From an uncultured Streptococcus sp. (GTDB lineage Bacteria; Bacillota; Bacilli; Lactobacillales; Streptococcaceae): a stretch of DNA of 15,894 bases. Position 1 is the stretch's first letter, and every line of letters starts with the position of its first letter. Under the pieces are notes generated by a model. It was given only the letters and a program-made list of their open reading frames with translations. It was not told where the DNA came from and made no database searches. Location: contig NZ_CALHWC010000061.1 in assembly GCF_938036805.1 (NCBI RefSeq), positions 1 to 15,894 on the forward strand, in the 5' to 3' direction. Of this stretch, positions 1 to 6,541 are shown one piece after another. Both the position numbers and the translations under genes were made by a program.

Positions 1-382
1 GTCTAACCGCTTTTCATACGCGGCTAGTCTTTCTGGCGCTTTGAGTTTTCTTGATAGTCATCCAGATGATGTTGAAATAGCAACACCAGCCTACTGGCGA
101 GGGATTTTTGGAGACTATAAAGACTGGACCAGCAGTCCTCATTCGCTGGAGAGCATAGCCAAGCAATCTGATAAAAAGACTAAGCTTTGGGCATGGTGCG
201 GTGAAGAGGATTTTCTCTACGAGGCCAATCAGGTGGCTGTGAAAAATCTGCGAGAATTAGGCATGGATATCACCTACAGCCATAGCCCGGGTACGCATGA
301 ATGGTACTACTGGGAAAAGCAGATGGAGCAGGTTTTAGCTTGGCTGCCAATTGACTTTGTCCTCGAAGAAAGACTGTCTTAA
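1..382 (+). CDS. estA: EstA-type alpha/beta-hydrolase esterase, 3' part only
   Basis: Open from the left edge in the frame that begins at base 2, so the N-terminal half, including the expected nucleophile-elbow serine, lies outside the window. The remaining ~126 residues contain the AASLSGALSF segment that follows the nucleophile region in streptococcal tributyrin esterases (carboxylesterases cutting short-chain acyl esters). They also carry the other two members of the triad as I infer them: Asp at 209-211 in the GEEDFLYEAN segment and His at 296-298 in GTHEWYYW. An in-frame TTG at 41 is an internal codon and not a start, because the conserved frame continues upstream and no Shine-Dalgarno precedes it. 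The family assignment comes from recalled similarity. The next gene, gltX, has its own promoter. No clear terminator is visible in the 40 bases after the stop. Confidence 0.85.
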   Translation, partial: SNRFSYAASLSGALSFLDSHPDDVEIATPAYWRGIFGDYKDWTSSPHSLESIAKQSDKKTKLWAWCGEEDFLYEANQVAVKNLRELGMDITYSHSPGTHEWYYWEKQMEQVLAWLPIDFVLEERLS

Positions 383-419
383 AAAATCATGCGATTCAGC
401 GGATTCTGGATCGAGAATG

Positions 420-428
420 TGATATAAT
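420..428 (+). promoter_or_regulatory. Extended -10 promoter for gltX
   Basis: TGATATAAT is a perfect TG-n-TATAAT extended -10 element. No recognisable TTGACA-like box lies 16-18 bases upstream. Transcription would start near 435, giving a leader of about 60 nt before the gltX start at 494. The leader contains a small GCAGG/CCTGC inverted repeat (about 450-470) but no T-box features. Confidence 0.75.
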
Positions 429-493
429 AATAACGTTTGAATACGAAAGCAGGGGCAAGATATTCCTGCTATTCCCAAATAGGAGATCGAAAA

Positions 494-1951
494 TTGACAA
501 AAGATATTCGAGTGCGTTATGCACCAAGTCCAACAGGACTATTACACATCGGAAATGCGCGGACGGCGCTCTTTAACTACCTTTATGCTTGTCATCATGG
601 CGGAACTTTTATTATCCGTATTGAAGATACTGACCGCAAGCGCCATGTCGAAGATGGTGAGCGTTCACAGCTTGAAAACCTTCGTTGGTTGGGCATGGAT
701 TGGGATGAAAGCCCTGAAACACATGAAAACTACCGCCAATCAGAGCGTTTGGAATTGTATCAAAAATACATTGACCAATTGCTAGCAGAAGGAAAAGCCT
801 ACAAATCTTACGTTACAGAAGAAGAATTGGCTGCTGAGCGCGAACGTCAAGAAGCAGCAGGTGAAACACCACGCTACATCAATGAATATCTTGGCATGAG
901 CGAAGATGAAAAAGCAGCTTACATCGCAGAACGTGAAGCAGCAGGCATCATTCCAACGGTTCGTCTGGCTGTCAATGAAGCTGGTATCTACAAGTGGACG
1001 GACATGGTCAAGGGCGAAATTGAGTTTGAAGGCGGAAATATCGGTGGCGATTGGGTGATCCAAAAGAAAGACGGCTATCCAACTTACAACTTTGCTGTTG
1101 TCATCGATGACCACGATATGCAAATCTCTCACGTTATCCGTGGAGACGACCATATTGCCAATACTCCAAAACAGCTCATGGTTTATGAGGCGCTTGGTTG
1201 GGAAGCTCCAGAGTTCGGTCATATGACTTTGATTATCAACTCTGAAACGGGTAAAAAATTGTCTAAGCGCGATACCAACACCCTTCAGTTTATCGAAGAC
1301 TACCGTAAAAAGGGTTATTTACCAGAAGCAGTCTTTAACTTTATCGCTCTTCTCGGTTGGAATCCTGGTGGCGAGCATGAAATCTTCTCTCGTGAAGAAC
1401 TCATCAAACTCTTTGATGAAAACCGCCTCAGCAAATCTCCAGCGGCCTTTGACCAGAAAAAGATGGACTGGATGAGCAATGAGTACATCAAGAATGCGGA
1501 TTTTGAAACAATCTTTGAAATGGCAAAACCATTCTTGGAAGAAGCAGGACGCTTGACCGACAAGGCTGAGAAATTGGTTGAACTCTACAAACCACAAATG
1601 AAATCAGTAGATGAGATTGTTCCTCTGACAGATCTTTTCTTCTCAGATTTCCCAGAATTGACAGACGCTGAGCGCGAGGTCATGGCAGGAGAAACCGTTC
1701 CTGTTGTTCTAGAAGCCTTCAAAGCGAAACTGGAAGCAATGACGGATGAAGAATTTGTGACAGAAAATATCTTCCCACAAATCAAAGCCGTCCAAAAAGA
1801 GACAGGTATCAAGGGCAAGAACCTCTTCATGCCAATCCGTATCGCTGTTTCTGGCGAAATGCACGGTCCAGAATTGCCAGATACCATCTATCTATTAGGC
1901 CGCGAAAAATCTATCCAGCATATCGACAATATGTTGAAAAAAATTCAATAA
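494..1951 (+). CDS. gltX: Glutamyl-tRNA synthetase
   Basis: Cytosolic class I aminoacyl-tRNA synthetase that charges tRNA-Glu; in Gram-positives this enzyme usually also charges tRNA-Gln with Glu for later amidation by GatCAB. The HIGH motif appears as HIGN at residues 18-21 after PSPTG, and the KMSKS-type loop as KLSKR at 255-259. The C-terminal helical anticodon-binding region is complete. I chose the TTG at 494 (485 aa, the usual streptococcal length) because AGGAG at 481-485 sits at proper spacing and family members begin with M/L-TKDIRVRYAPS. The 19 extra in-frame residues from a TTG at 437 lie in the leader right after the -10 box and do not resemble the family. It appears monocistronic: it has its own promoter upstream and a repeat with a terminator-like end immediately downstream. 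Confidence 0.97.
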   Translation: MTKDIRVRYAPSPTGLLHIGNARTALFNYLYACHHGGTFIIRIEDTDRKRHVEDGERSQLENLRWLGMDWDESPETHENYRQSERLELYQKYIDQLLAEGKAYKSYVTEEELAAERERQEAAGETPRYINEYLGMSEDEKAAYIAEREAAGIIPTVRLAVNEAGIYKWTDMVKGEIEFEGGNIGGDWVIQKKDGYPTYNFAVVIDDHDMQISHVIRGDDHIANTPKQLMVYEALGWEAPEFGHMTLIINSETGKKLSKRDTNTLQFIEDYRKKGYLPEAVFNFIALLGWNPGGEHEIFSREELIKLFDENRLSKSPAAFDQKKMDWMSNEYIKNADFETIFEMAKPFLEEAGRLTDKAEKLVELYKPQMKSVDEIVPLTDLFFSDFPELTDAEREVMAGETVPVVLEAFKAKLEAMTDEEFVTENIFPQIKAVQKETGIKGKNLFMPIRIAVSGEMHGPELPDTIYLLGREKSIQHIDNMLKKIQ

Positions 1952-1954
1952 GAT

Positions 1955-2127
1955 GAGAGTGGGACAGAAATCGGTCATTCGTTAGAATTCGATTTCGTCG
2001 TCCCACCTCCGCACAGTTGAGTAGGGCTGTAAAAGCTGATGGAATCAGCCTAGTAGAGCCCACTCAACCACTGCGTCTTGCTCGACAATCCAAATACAAT
2101 TGAGAGGCTAGGACTTTTGTCCCAGCC
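1955..2127 (+). repeat. Structured ~174-bp repeat, copy 1
   Basis: Nearly identical to 2854-3028 and to the left ~150 bp of 6542-6850. Visible structure: a first long hairpin (1959-2006; arms GTGGGAC/GTCCCAC, GAAATCG/CGATTTC, AATTC/GAATT); a second hairpin with arms GTTGAGT/ACTCAAC enclosing GCTGAT/ATCAGC; and a right-end terminator-like hairpin. The outer ends are imperfect inverted repeats (left GAGAGTGGGACAGAAATC, right end on the other strand close to GGCTGGGACAAAAGTCC). It starts 3 bases after the gltX stop. It resembles the intergenic repeats common in streptococci, but I do not assign it to BOX, RUP or SPRITE. Confidence 0.93.
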
Positions 2128-2131
2128 TTTT
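2106..2131 (+). terminator. Intrinsic terminator formed by the right end of repeat copy 1
   Basis: GGCT-A-GGAC, loop TTTT, GTCC-C-AGCC, followed by TTTT. One A/C mismatch interrupts the 8-bp stem. It is positioned to end gltX transcripts about 160 nt after the stop codon. Confidence 0.65.
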
Positions 2132-2153
2132 GCTTTCTAAAAAGCTGTATTTA

Positions 2154-2162
2154 TGTTACAAT
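2154..2162 (+). promoter_or_regulatory. Extended -10 promoter for the lipoprotein gene
   Basis: TGTTACAAT matches TG-n-TACAAT, with transcription expected near 2169. The region at the -35 position is poor. It lies just beyond the right end of repeat copy 1, so the gene has its own promoter and does not depend on read-through. Confidence 0.55.
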
Positions 2163-2201
2163 AATGTTACAAGAACAGGAAAATATTGCGAGGTGCTAAA
2201 G

Positions 2202-2855
2202 ATGAAAAAATGGATGATTCTCTTGGCTGGAACTCTGGTGGCATCGTCTGTGTTAGTGGCCTGCGGCCAAAAGAAAGAAAAACCGACATCGCCTTCTAGC
2301 AGTTCCAAAGTTAGCTCGACCTCGACCAGCTCAGCTTCTTCCAAAAAGTCTGAGACGAGCAAAAGTTCGACAGAGCTGTCTACTGAAACAACTAGTTCGG
2401 ACACTTCTATTTCTAGCGGTCAGGAAAACAGTCAAGAACCTTCGGAGCCAGCAACTAAGGAGTCTTCTGCTAAGTCAGAAAGCAAGGAGGAAAGAGAACC
2501 TGCCGCTACCTCTAGTTTAAATATGCAGGCCATTGCTTCTGGGGACTTTTCTAGCATGGCTGGTACTTGGCAGGATGCCAATGGCGTTACTTATACATTT
2601 GATGCCAAGGGACTTGTATCAGATGTTGCTAAGTTGGAGCTCGGTTACGCTGGTATGGATGAAAATGGAATTTATCGTACAAGCATTCGTTGGCATAATC
2701 TCACAGGTGCTGCCTTGTCTATTATTCCCGCTGGGAAAAAGCTGCCAGCGGGAGAGACTGTTAGCGGGCAGGATCCGACTGATAGCAATCGAGATCGCTT
2801 CATTATTGCCCAAGGCATCTCAGAGCACCCAGACGTTTTTTACCGTGTAAAATGA
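2202..2855 (+). CDS. Ser/Thr-rich lipoprotein with a C-terminal DUF6287-like domain
   Basis: 217 aa. The start at ATG 2202 has GAGGTG a few bases upstream and opens a textbook lipoprotein signal: MKK, a hydrophobic stretch, and lipobox LVAC with the acylated Cys at residue 21. The longer frame from 2130 would bury the signal peptide and is rejected. Residues ~25-105 are a low-complexity Ser/Thr/Lys/Glu linker, presumably spanning the wall. The globular part, ~108-217, begins MQAIASGDFSSMAGTW and resembles streptococcal DUF6287-type domains (from memory, not verified). Exported and membrane-anchored; function unknown. The gene sits alone between direct repeat copies 1 and 2, and its TGA stop overlaps the first bases of copy 2 (2854-2855). 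Confidence 0.85.
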   Translation: MKKWMILLAGTLVASSVLVACGQKKEKPTSPSSSSKVSSTSTSSASSKKSETSKSSTELSTETTSSDTSISSGQENSQEPSEPATKESSAKSESKEEREPAATSSLNMQAIASGDFSSMAGTWQDANGVTYTFDAKGLVSDVAKLELGYAGMDENGIYRTSIRWHNLTGAALSIIPAGKKLPAGETVSGQDPTDSNRDRFIIAQGISEHPDVFYRVK

Positions 2856-3028
2856 GAGTGGGACAGAAATCGGTAATTCGTTAGAATTCGATTTCGTCGT
2901 CCCACCTCCGCACAGTTGAGTAGGGCTGTAAAAACTGATGAAATCAGCGTAGTAGAGCCCACTCAACCACTGCGTCTTGCTCGACAATCCAAAGACAATT
3001 GAGAGGCTAGGACTTTTGTCCCAGACTC
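2854..3028 (+). repeat. Structured ~174-bp repeat, copy 2
   Basis: Same orientation and almost the same sequence as copy 1, with scattered substitutions (for example G to A in the inner stem of hairpin 2, which costs one pair). First hairpin 2858-2905; second hairpin 2915-2967; terminator-like right end 3003-3034. It overlaps the lipoprotein stop codon by two bases. Together with the hairpin and promoter before rnpA it makes up the ~330-bp gene-free stretch 2856-3185; bases 3035-3095 hold nothing I recognise. Confidence 0.93.
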
Positions 3029-3034
3029 TTTTTT
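3003..3034 (+). terminator. Intrinsic terminator formed by the right end of repeat copy 2
   Basis: GAG/CTC, CT/AG and GGAC/GTCC pairs around a TTTT loop, with two mismatched positions, followed by six T residues. It is the most terminator-like of the three repeat ends and would close the lipoprotein transcript. Confidence 0.7.
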
Positions 3035-3099
3035 GGAGCTGAGCGGCTGGTTTCTTCTCTCCAAACTACTTCTTTCATTCGGTAAAACTATTCAAAAAG

Positions 3100-3125
3100 A
3101 GGGCTCGCATTGCAACCCTAGCCCT
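3100..3125 (+). other. Short inverted repeat just upstream of the rnpA promoter
   Basis: AGGGCT (3100-3105) and AGCCCT (3120-3125) can form a 6-bp stem with a 14-nt loop. The right arm ends two bases before the -35 box of rnpA. It could be a weak terminator remnant (a T run follows only after TATTGGC) or a regulator site; neither is demonstrated. Confidence 0.35.
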
Positions 3126-3127
3126 TA

Positions 3128-3155
3128 TTGGCTTTTTGGGAAAATATGGTATAAT
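3128..3155 (+). promoter_or_regulatory. Promoter of the rnpA-yidC1-jag operon
   Basis: TTGGCT at 3128-3133, 16-bp spacer, TATAAT at 3150-3155 with TG at 3147-3148 (extended -10). Expected start near 3162, leaving a leader of about 25 nt before the rnpA TTG. Confidence 0.85.
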
Positions 3156-3185
3156 AGAGTTAATTTTGGTGGATGGAGTTGAGTT

Positions 3186-3545
3186 TTGAGAAAAAACTAT
3201 CGCGTCAAGAGCGAAAAAGATTTCAAGGCGATTTTTAAAGCTGGGCAGAATTTTGCCAATCGAAAGTTTGTCATTTATAAATTAGAAAAAGATCAGCGCC
3301 ATTTTCGAGTGGGGATTTCAGTCAGTAAAAAGCTGGGCAATGCAGTTGTCCGCAATAGTATCAAAAGAAAGATTCGTCATGTCTTGATTCAGCATCGGGC
3401 AGATTTGACCAAGGATGACTTTGTTGTTATTGCCCGCAAGGGAGTTGAAACTTTGGACTACCACCAAGTGGAACAAAATTTATTGCATGTCTTGAAAGTT
3501 GCAAAAATTTATCAGGAAGGATTTGTTTGTGAAAAAGAAGAGTAA
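3186..3545 (+). CDS. rnpA: Ribonuclease P protein component
   Basis: 119-aa basic protein subunit of RNase P, which binds the catalytic RNA and precursor tRNA 5' leaders during tRNA maturation. The family signature (RNR-type motif) is visible at residues ~49-64 as KLGNAVVRNSIKRKIR, preceded by FRVGISVSKK. Length is normal. The TTG start at 3186 is supported by GGAG at 3175-3178 with 7-base spacing and by the conserved N-terminus KNYRVKSEKDF. It is the first gene of the operon and overlaps yidC1 by 17 bases, which suggests translational coupling. Unlike the common rpmH-rnpA order, rpmH lies about 2.6 kb downstream with its own promoter. Confidence 0.97.
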   Translation: MRKNYRVKSEKDFKAIFKAGQNFANRKFVIYKLEKDQRHFRVGISVSKKLGNAVVRNSIKRKIRHVLIQHRADLTKDDFVVIARKGVETLDYHQVEQNLLHVLKVAKIYQEGFVCEKEE

Positions 3546-4344
3546 AATAGGATTTCTTTTAGCGGCTTCGCTGCTCATTCTGACGGCTTGTGGCACCAGC
3601 GAAGTGACCGCTAATTCAAGTGATTTTTGGGAGAAATTAGTTTATTTCTTTGCGGAGATGATTCAATTCTTGTCCTTCAATGGAAGTACAGGGATTGGGA
3701 TTATTCTCTTTACGTTGATTATTCGGACAGTCTTGTTGCCAGTCTTTCAATTTCAGACGACCTCATCCAGAAAGATGCAGGAAGTTCAGCCTCATATCAA
3801 GAAGCTTCAGGAAAAATATCCGGGCAAAGATATGGATAGCAGAGCAGCTTTGGCAGAGGAAACCAGCAAGCTTTATAAAGAAATGGGAGTCAATCCCTAT
3901 GCTGCATTCCTTCCGCTCTTTATCCAAATGCCAGTGCTTGTGGCACTTTTTCAAGCTCTGACACGAGTTGAATTTCTAAAAACAGGTCACTTCCTCTGGC
4001 TTAATCTAGGAACAACAGATCCGACCTTTATCCTACCTATTCTCGCTGCTCTCTTTACTTTCTTTAGCACTTGGCTATCCAATAAAGCCTTGCCAGAAAA
4101 AAATGGTGGAACAGCAGTGATGACCTACCTGATGCCAGTATTGATTTTCTTCTTTGCGGTGTATGCAGCCAGCGGGGTTGCTCTTTACTGGACAGTCTCC
4201 AACGCCTATCAAGTTGGTCAGACCTTGCTTTTGAGCAATCCTTTTAAGATCATTGCTGAACGTGAAGCGAAGGCAAAGGCGGAGCGCCAATTGGAAATGA
4301 AGAAAAAACGTGCCCTTCAAAAAGCACAGAAAAAGAAAAAGTAA
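3529..4344 (+). CDS. yidC: Membrane protein insertase YidC1 (SpoIIIJ/Oxa1 family), lipoprotein type
   Basis: 271 aa. It inserts and folds membrane proteins, alone or with SecYEG. The GTG at 3529 is preceded by AGGAAGG (3514-3520) and starts a signal peptide with lipobox LTAC (Cys at residue 21), as usual for Gram-positive YidC. The insertase core follows: TM1 with the groove Arg (R66, in TLIIRTVLLP), a cytosolic amphipathic hairpin (about QTTSSRKMQEVQPHIKKLQ), then four further membrane segments. The C-terminal tail is very Lys/Arg-rich, consistent with ribosome binding. An in-frame TTG at 3499 would add 10 residues ahead of the signal and is unlikely. Streptococci usually carry a second paralogue, YidC2, elsewhere. 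Jag follows after 18 bases. Confidence 0.96.
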   Translation: MKKKSKIGFLLAASLLILTACGTSEVTANSSDFWEKLVYFFAEMIQFLSFNGSTGIGIILFTLIIRTVLLPVFQFQTTSSRKMQEVQPHIKKLQEKYPGKDMDSRAALAEETSKLYKEMGVNPYAAFLPLFIQMPVLVALFQALTRVEFLKTGHFLWLNLGTTDPTFILPILAALFTFFSTWLSNKALPEKNGGTAVMTYLMPVLIFFFAVYAASGVALYWTVSNAYQVGQTLLLSNPFKIIAEREAKAKAERQLEMKKKRALQKAQKKKK

Positions 4345-4362
4345 AAAGGAGGACTCTTGCAG

Positions 4363-5373
4363 ATGGTTATTTTTACAGGAGCAAGTGTTGAAGAAGCGAT
4401 TCAAAATGGACTAAAAACGCTGGATATCCCACGAATGAGAGCACATATTACTGTTGTTTCGCGTGAAAAGAAAGGTTTTCTCGGTTTATTTGGCAAGAAA
4501 CCTGCGCAGGTAGATGTGGAGCCGATTGCTGAAACGACTGTGGCCAAGGCTAACCAACAGGCGGTAAAAGGAGTTCCTGAGGAAATCAATGCACAAAACG
4601 AGCCGGTACAGAGTGTTAGTGAAGCAACAGTCGACTTAGGGCGAGTGGTGACAGCTATCAAAAAGGCCGAAGGCGAAGGTGAAGCTGTTTCAGAAAAAAT
4701 CAAGGCTGAAATTCTTAAAAACGATAAAGACGCCAGTACCATTCTGGAAGAAACAGGTGCAATTGATTTCTTAAAGACCAGTCAAGCGGTTGATGAAGCA
4801 CAGACTCAGAAAGACTCAGAGGAAGATAGCTCTTTAGCAGAAGTGGCACCTAGTCAGCAAGAGCCAGCTGAGTCGTCCTTCTTTGACTTGGGTATCCAGG
4901 TTGAGGATGATTGTGATATTGAAGAAGTTGTCGCAAGTGTGACCACATATGTGCAAAAGATTGTGGATGAAATGGATGTTGAAGCGACTCTTTCTAGTAG
5001 CCACAATCGCCGGACAATCAATATGCAAATCGATACGAATGAGCCAGGGCGCGTGATTGGTTACCACGGTAAAGTCTTGAAAGCCTTGCAGCTGTTGGCT
5101 CAGAATTATCTTTACAATCAATATTCTAAGAGTTTCTACATTTCTATCAATGTAAATGACTATGTGGAGCATCGGGCAGAAGTTTTGCAAAGCTATGCGC
5201 AAAAATTGGCTCAGCGTGCTCTAGAGGACCGTCGCAGCCAGCATACGGATCCTATGTCCAATAGTGAGCGTAAAATCATCCACCGAATTATCTCAAGAAT
5301 TGATGGTGTGACTAGCTATTCAGAAGGCGATGAGCCTAACCGCTACGTTGTTGTAGATATTGATTCGGAATAA
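4363..5373 (+). CDS. jag: RNA-binding protein Jag (KhpB/EloR)
   Basis: 336 aa. KhpB/EloR is a cytosolic RNA-binding protein that in pneumococcus partners with KhpA and helps control peripheral cell-wall elongation downstream of the kinase StkP. Domains: Jag_N at 1-50 (with the REKKGFLGLFGKKPAQV segment), a long acidic linker 51-185, a KH-II domain with the GYHG loop at 233-236, and R3H with R303-x3-H307. Thr in the TVDLG motif falls at residue 89, matching the known phosphorylated Thr89 of pneumococcal EloR; this supports ATG 4363. A TTG at 4357 is possible (AAGGAGG at 4346-4352 is only 4 bases before it and 10 before the ATG). Last gene of the rnpA operon, followed directly by a terminator. 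Confidence 0.95.
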   Translation: MVIFTGASVEEAIQNGLKTLDIPRMRAHITVVSREKKGFLGLFGKKPAQVDVEPIAETTVAKANQQAVKGVPEEINAQNEPVQSVSEATVDLGRVVTAIKKAEGEGEAVSEKIKAEILKNDKDASTILEETGAIDFLKTSQAVDEAQTQKDSEEDSSLAEVAPSQQEPAESSFFDLGIQVEDDCDIEEVVASVTTYVQKIVDEMDVEATLSSSHNRRTINMQIDTNEPGRVIGYHGKVLKALQLLAQNYLYNQYSKSFYISINVNDYVEHRAEVLQSYAQKLAQRALEDRRSQHTDPMSNSERKIIHRIISRIDGVTSYSEGDEPNRYVVVDIDSE

Positions 5374-5378
5374 ATCTT

Positions 5379-5401
5379 AACCAGCTGCTCAGCTGGTTTT
5401 T
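5379..5401 (+). terminator. Intrinsic terminator after jag
   Basis: AACCAGC (5379-5385), loop TGCTCA, GCTGGTT (5392-5398), then TTT. Perfect 7-bp stem. It separates the rnpA operon from the gene at 5425, although only 23 bases remain for a promoter before that gene, so partial read-through may feed it. Confidence 0.85.
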
Positions 5402-5424
5402 AGATACAGAAAGGAGAAAATTCT

Positions 5425-6057
5425 ATGTCACTTTTTCCAGCTATTGAGTCGTTTTTGACTGTTCAAGGAAGTAAATACATTTCACCAGACAAGGCAGGAG
5501 AACTGCGAGAGACAATGTTGGATTTGAAAGCTAGAGGTCAGGCCGCTCGGCAGGAGTTTGCGAACTTGGTCCGAGACTTTCAGGCTCTCTATCCCAAGCT
5601 GAGTCTGGAGCGGACCAGCAATTGGCTGAATCAGGCTCAGATTTTACGCCCACATTTTTGGAATTATCTAAAAGGCTATGGGGACATCACAGAGCCTATG
5701 TTCGCCCTGCGCTTGTATGGGACTGCAGAAGATTTTGGGGTCTCGCTAGAGGTGAGCTTCATGGAGCGCAAGAAAGACGAGCACAGTCTCAGCAAGCAAA
5801 ATCGGGTACTGAATCTGCCTATTCAACCGCCAGCTTACTATTTTGCCCAGATAGATGGTGTGAGTCAACGCTTCGAAGCTACGGAGGTAAATAGACAGTA
5901 TCTAAGCCAGCAGGTGGCTACAGGATTAGTCCGCAAGGTTTTAATCAAATATGATGTCAATCTTTCCGAGGCTACGAGCAAGCAACAAGTTCTGTCGGAG
6001 CTTGAGCAGGCTATGACAGCCTTGATTCCCTTCTATGAAGCGACACGATTTGAATGA
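5425..6057 (+). CDS. Uncharacterised cytosolic protein, possibly HI_0552-like
   Basis: 210 aa, ATG with AAAGGAG at 5409-5415. I do not firmly recognise the family. Length and general look recall proteins annotated as HI_0552 family in streptococci (some old annotations call these a glucose-6-phosphate dehydrogenase, for which I see no NAD(P)-binding motif). No signal peptide or membrane segment. The N-terminal ~60 residues look helical and charged; 70-150 contain several aromatic and beta-prone stretches (WNYLKGYGDITEPMFALRLY, VSLEVSF, PAYYFAQIDG); the C-terminus is again helical. There is no own promoter of good quality between the jag terminator and the gene, so it is probably expressed by read-through of the weak terminator or from a promoter inside jag. 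rpmH has a separate promoter downstream. Confidence 0.8.
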   Translation: MSLFPAIESFLTVQGSKYISPDKAGELRETMLDLKARGQAARQEFANLVRDFQALYPKLSLERTSNWLNQAQILRPHFWNYLKGYGDITEPMFALRLYGTAEDFGVSLEVSFMERKKDEHSLSKQNRVLNLPIQPPAYYFAQIDGVSQRFEATEVNRQYLSQQVATGLVRKVLIKYDVNLSEATSKQQVLSELEQAMTALIPFYEATRFE

Positions 6058-6093
6058 TTTCGCTTCCAAAAAGAAACAATTCTTTCAATACTA

Positions 6094-6122
6094 TTGACAA
6101 ACAGGAGAGAATCCGATAGAAT
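6094..6122 (+). promoter_or_regulatory. Strong promoter of rpmH
   Basis: TTGACA (6094-6099), exact 17-bp spacer, TAGAAT (6117-6122). The closest to the sigma-A consensus in the window, as expected for a ribosomal protein gene. Expected start near 6129, leaving a leader of about 68 nt. Confidence 0.9.
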
Positions 6123-6132
6123 AGTAAAGTAT

Positions 6133-6166
6133 GTTTAGTAACTGATCACTTTATAGCCGGCTAAAC
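6133..6166 (+). other. Inverted repeat in the rpmH leader
   Basis: GTTTAG (6133-6138) and CTAAAC (6161-6166) bracket 22 bases that contain the palindrome GCCGGC at the right side. In the mRNA it would form a hairpin about 15 nt upstream of the ribosome binding site GAGGAGGT. A role in L34 autoregulation is only a guess. Confidence 0.35.
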
Positions 6167-6196
6167 GAATACAAAATCTATGAGGAGGTATTCATC

Positions 6197-6331
6197 GTGA
6201 AACGTACTTATCAACCAAGTAAACTTCGTCGTGCGCGCAAACACGGATTCCGTAACCGTATGTCAACTAAAAACGGTCGTCGCGTATTGGCAGCTCGTCG
6301 TCGTAAAGGGCGCAAAGTTTTGGCTGCATAA
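6197..6331 (+). CDS. rpmH: 50S ribosomal protein L34
   Basis: 44 aa: GTG start, then [20 protein letters not shown], then the conserved end [17 protein letters not shown]. This is the full-length, highly basic L34 of the large subunit. The Shine-Dalgarno GAGGAGGT at 6183-6190 is near perfect and spaced 6-7 bases from the GTG. It is monocistronic, with its own consensus promoter and its own terminator. In many bacteria rpmH directly precedes rnpA; here it lies downstream of jag and one unknown gene. Confidence 0.98.
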
Positions 6332-6351
6332 TCCAAACGATTACCATAAAG

Positions 6352-6383
6352 AAACCAGTGGAGACTCGAGACCGCTGGTTTTT
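6352..6383 (+). terminator. Intrinsic terminator of rpmH
   Basis: AAACCAGTGG (6352-6361) pairs with CCGCTGGTTT (6372-6381) with one T-G wobble, followed by a T run. Strong 10-bp stem about 20 bases after the stop. Confidence 0.9.
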
Positions 6384-6541
6384 CTATTGCTCTTGATAAA
6401 ATAGGCTTCTATGGTTTAAGGGTGGCTAGTATTGCTATGAAAGAGTCCGTGCAGAATAGGAACTTTACATGAAATGGAAGGTAAACGGGCTAGTCTAGGA
6501 GGTTTCTCGCGTATTTATTAGCTAGTTTGAATAAAAGAAAA
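6384..6541. other. Gene-free spacer without recognised features
   Basis: About 160 bp between the rpmH terminator and repeat copy 3. All frames are interrupted by stops, and I see no promoter, RNA gene or clear repeat. It could be the decayed end of a former gene, but nothing identifiable remains. With the repeat it makes up the 555-bp stretch 6332-6886 between the convergent genes rpmH and 6887-8305. Confidence 0.5.

Noticed and set aside
437..493. N-terminal extension of gltX from a TTG at 437
   Set aside because: It lies only 8 bases after the -10 box, has no ribosome binding site, and its residues do not match the family; the TTG at 494 does.
782..1222. 146-codon open frame on the minus strand inside gltX
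   Set aside because: Shadow of the gltX reading frame; no ribosome binding site and low-complexity Phe/Cys-rich translation.
2130..2201. Longer start of the lipoprotein gene at 2130
   Set aside because: It would begin upstream of the -10 box and place 24 residues before a perfect lipoprotein signal peptide.
1955..3028. CRISPR-like or IS-like reading of the repeats
   Set aside because: Copies are ~174 bp with internal hairpins, spaced hundreds of bases to kilobases apart; no cas gene or transposase is present.
6164..6171. AACGAATA, one mismatch from the competence sigma-X box TACGAATA
   Set aside because: It lies downstream of a consensus sigma-A promoter, lacks the T-rich stretch expected upstream, and rpmH is not a typical late competence gene.
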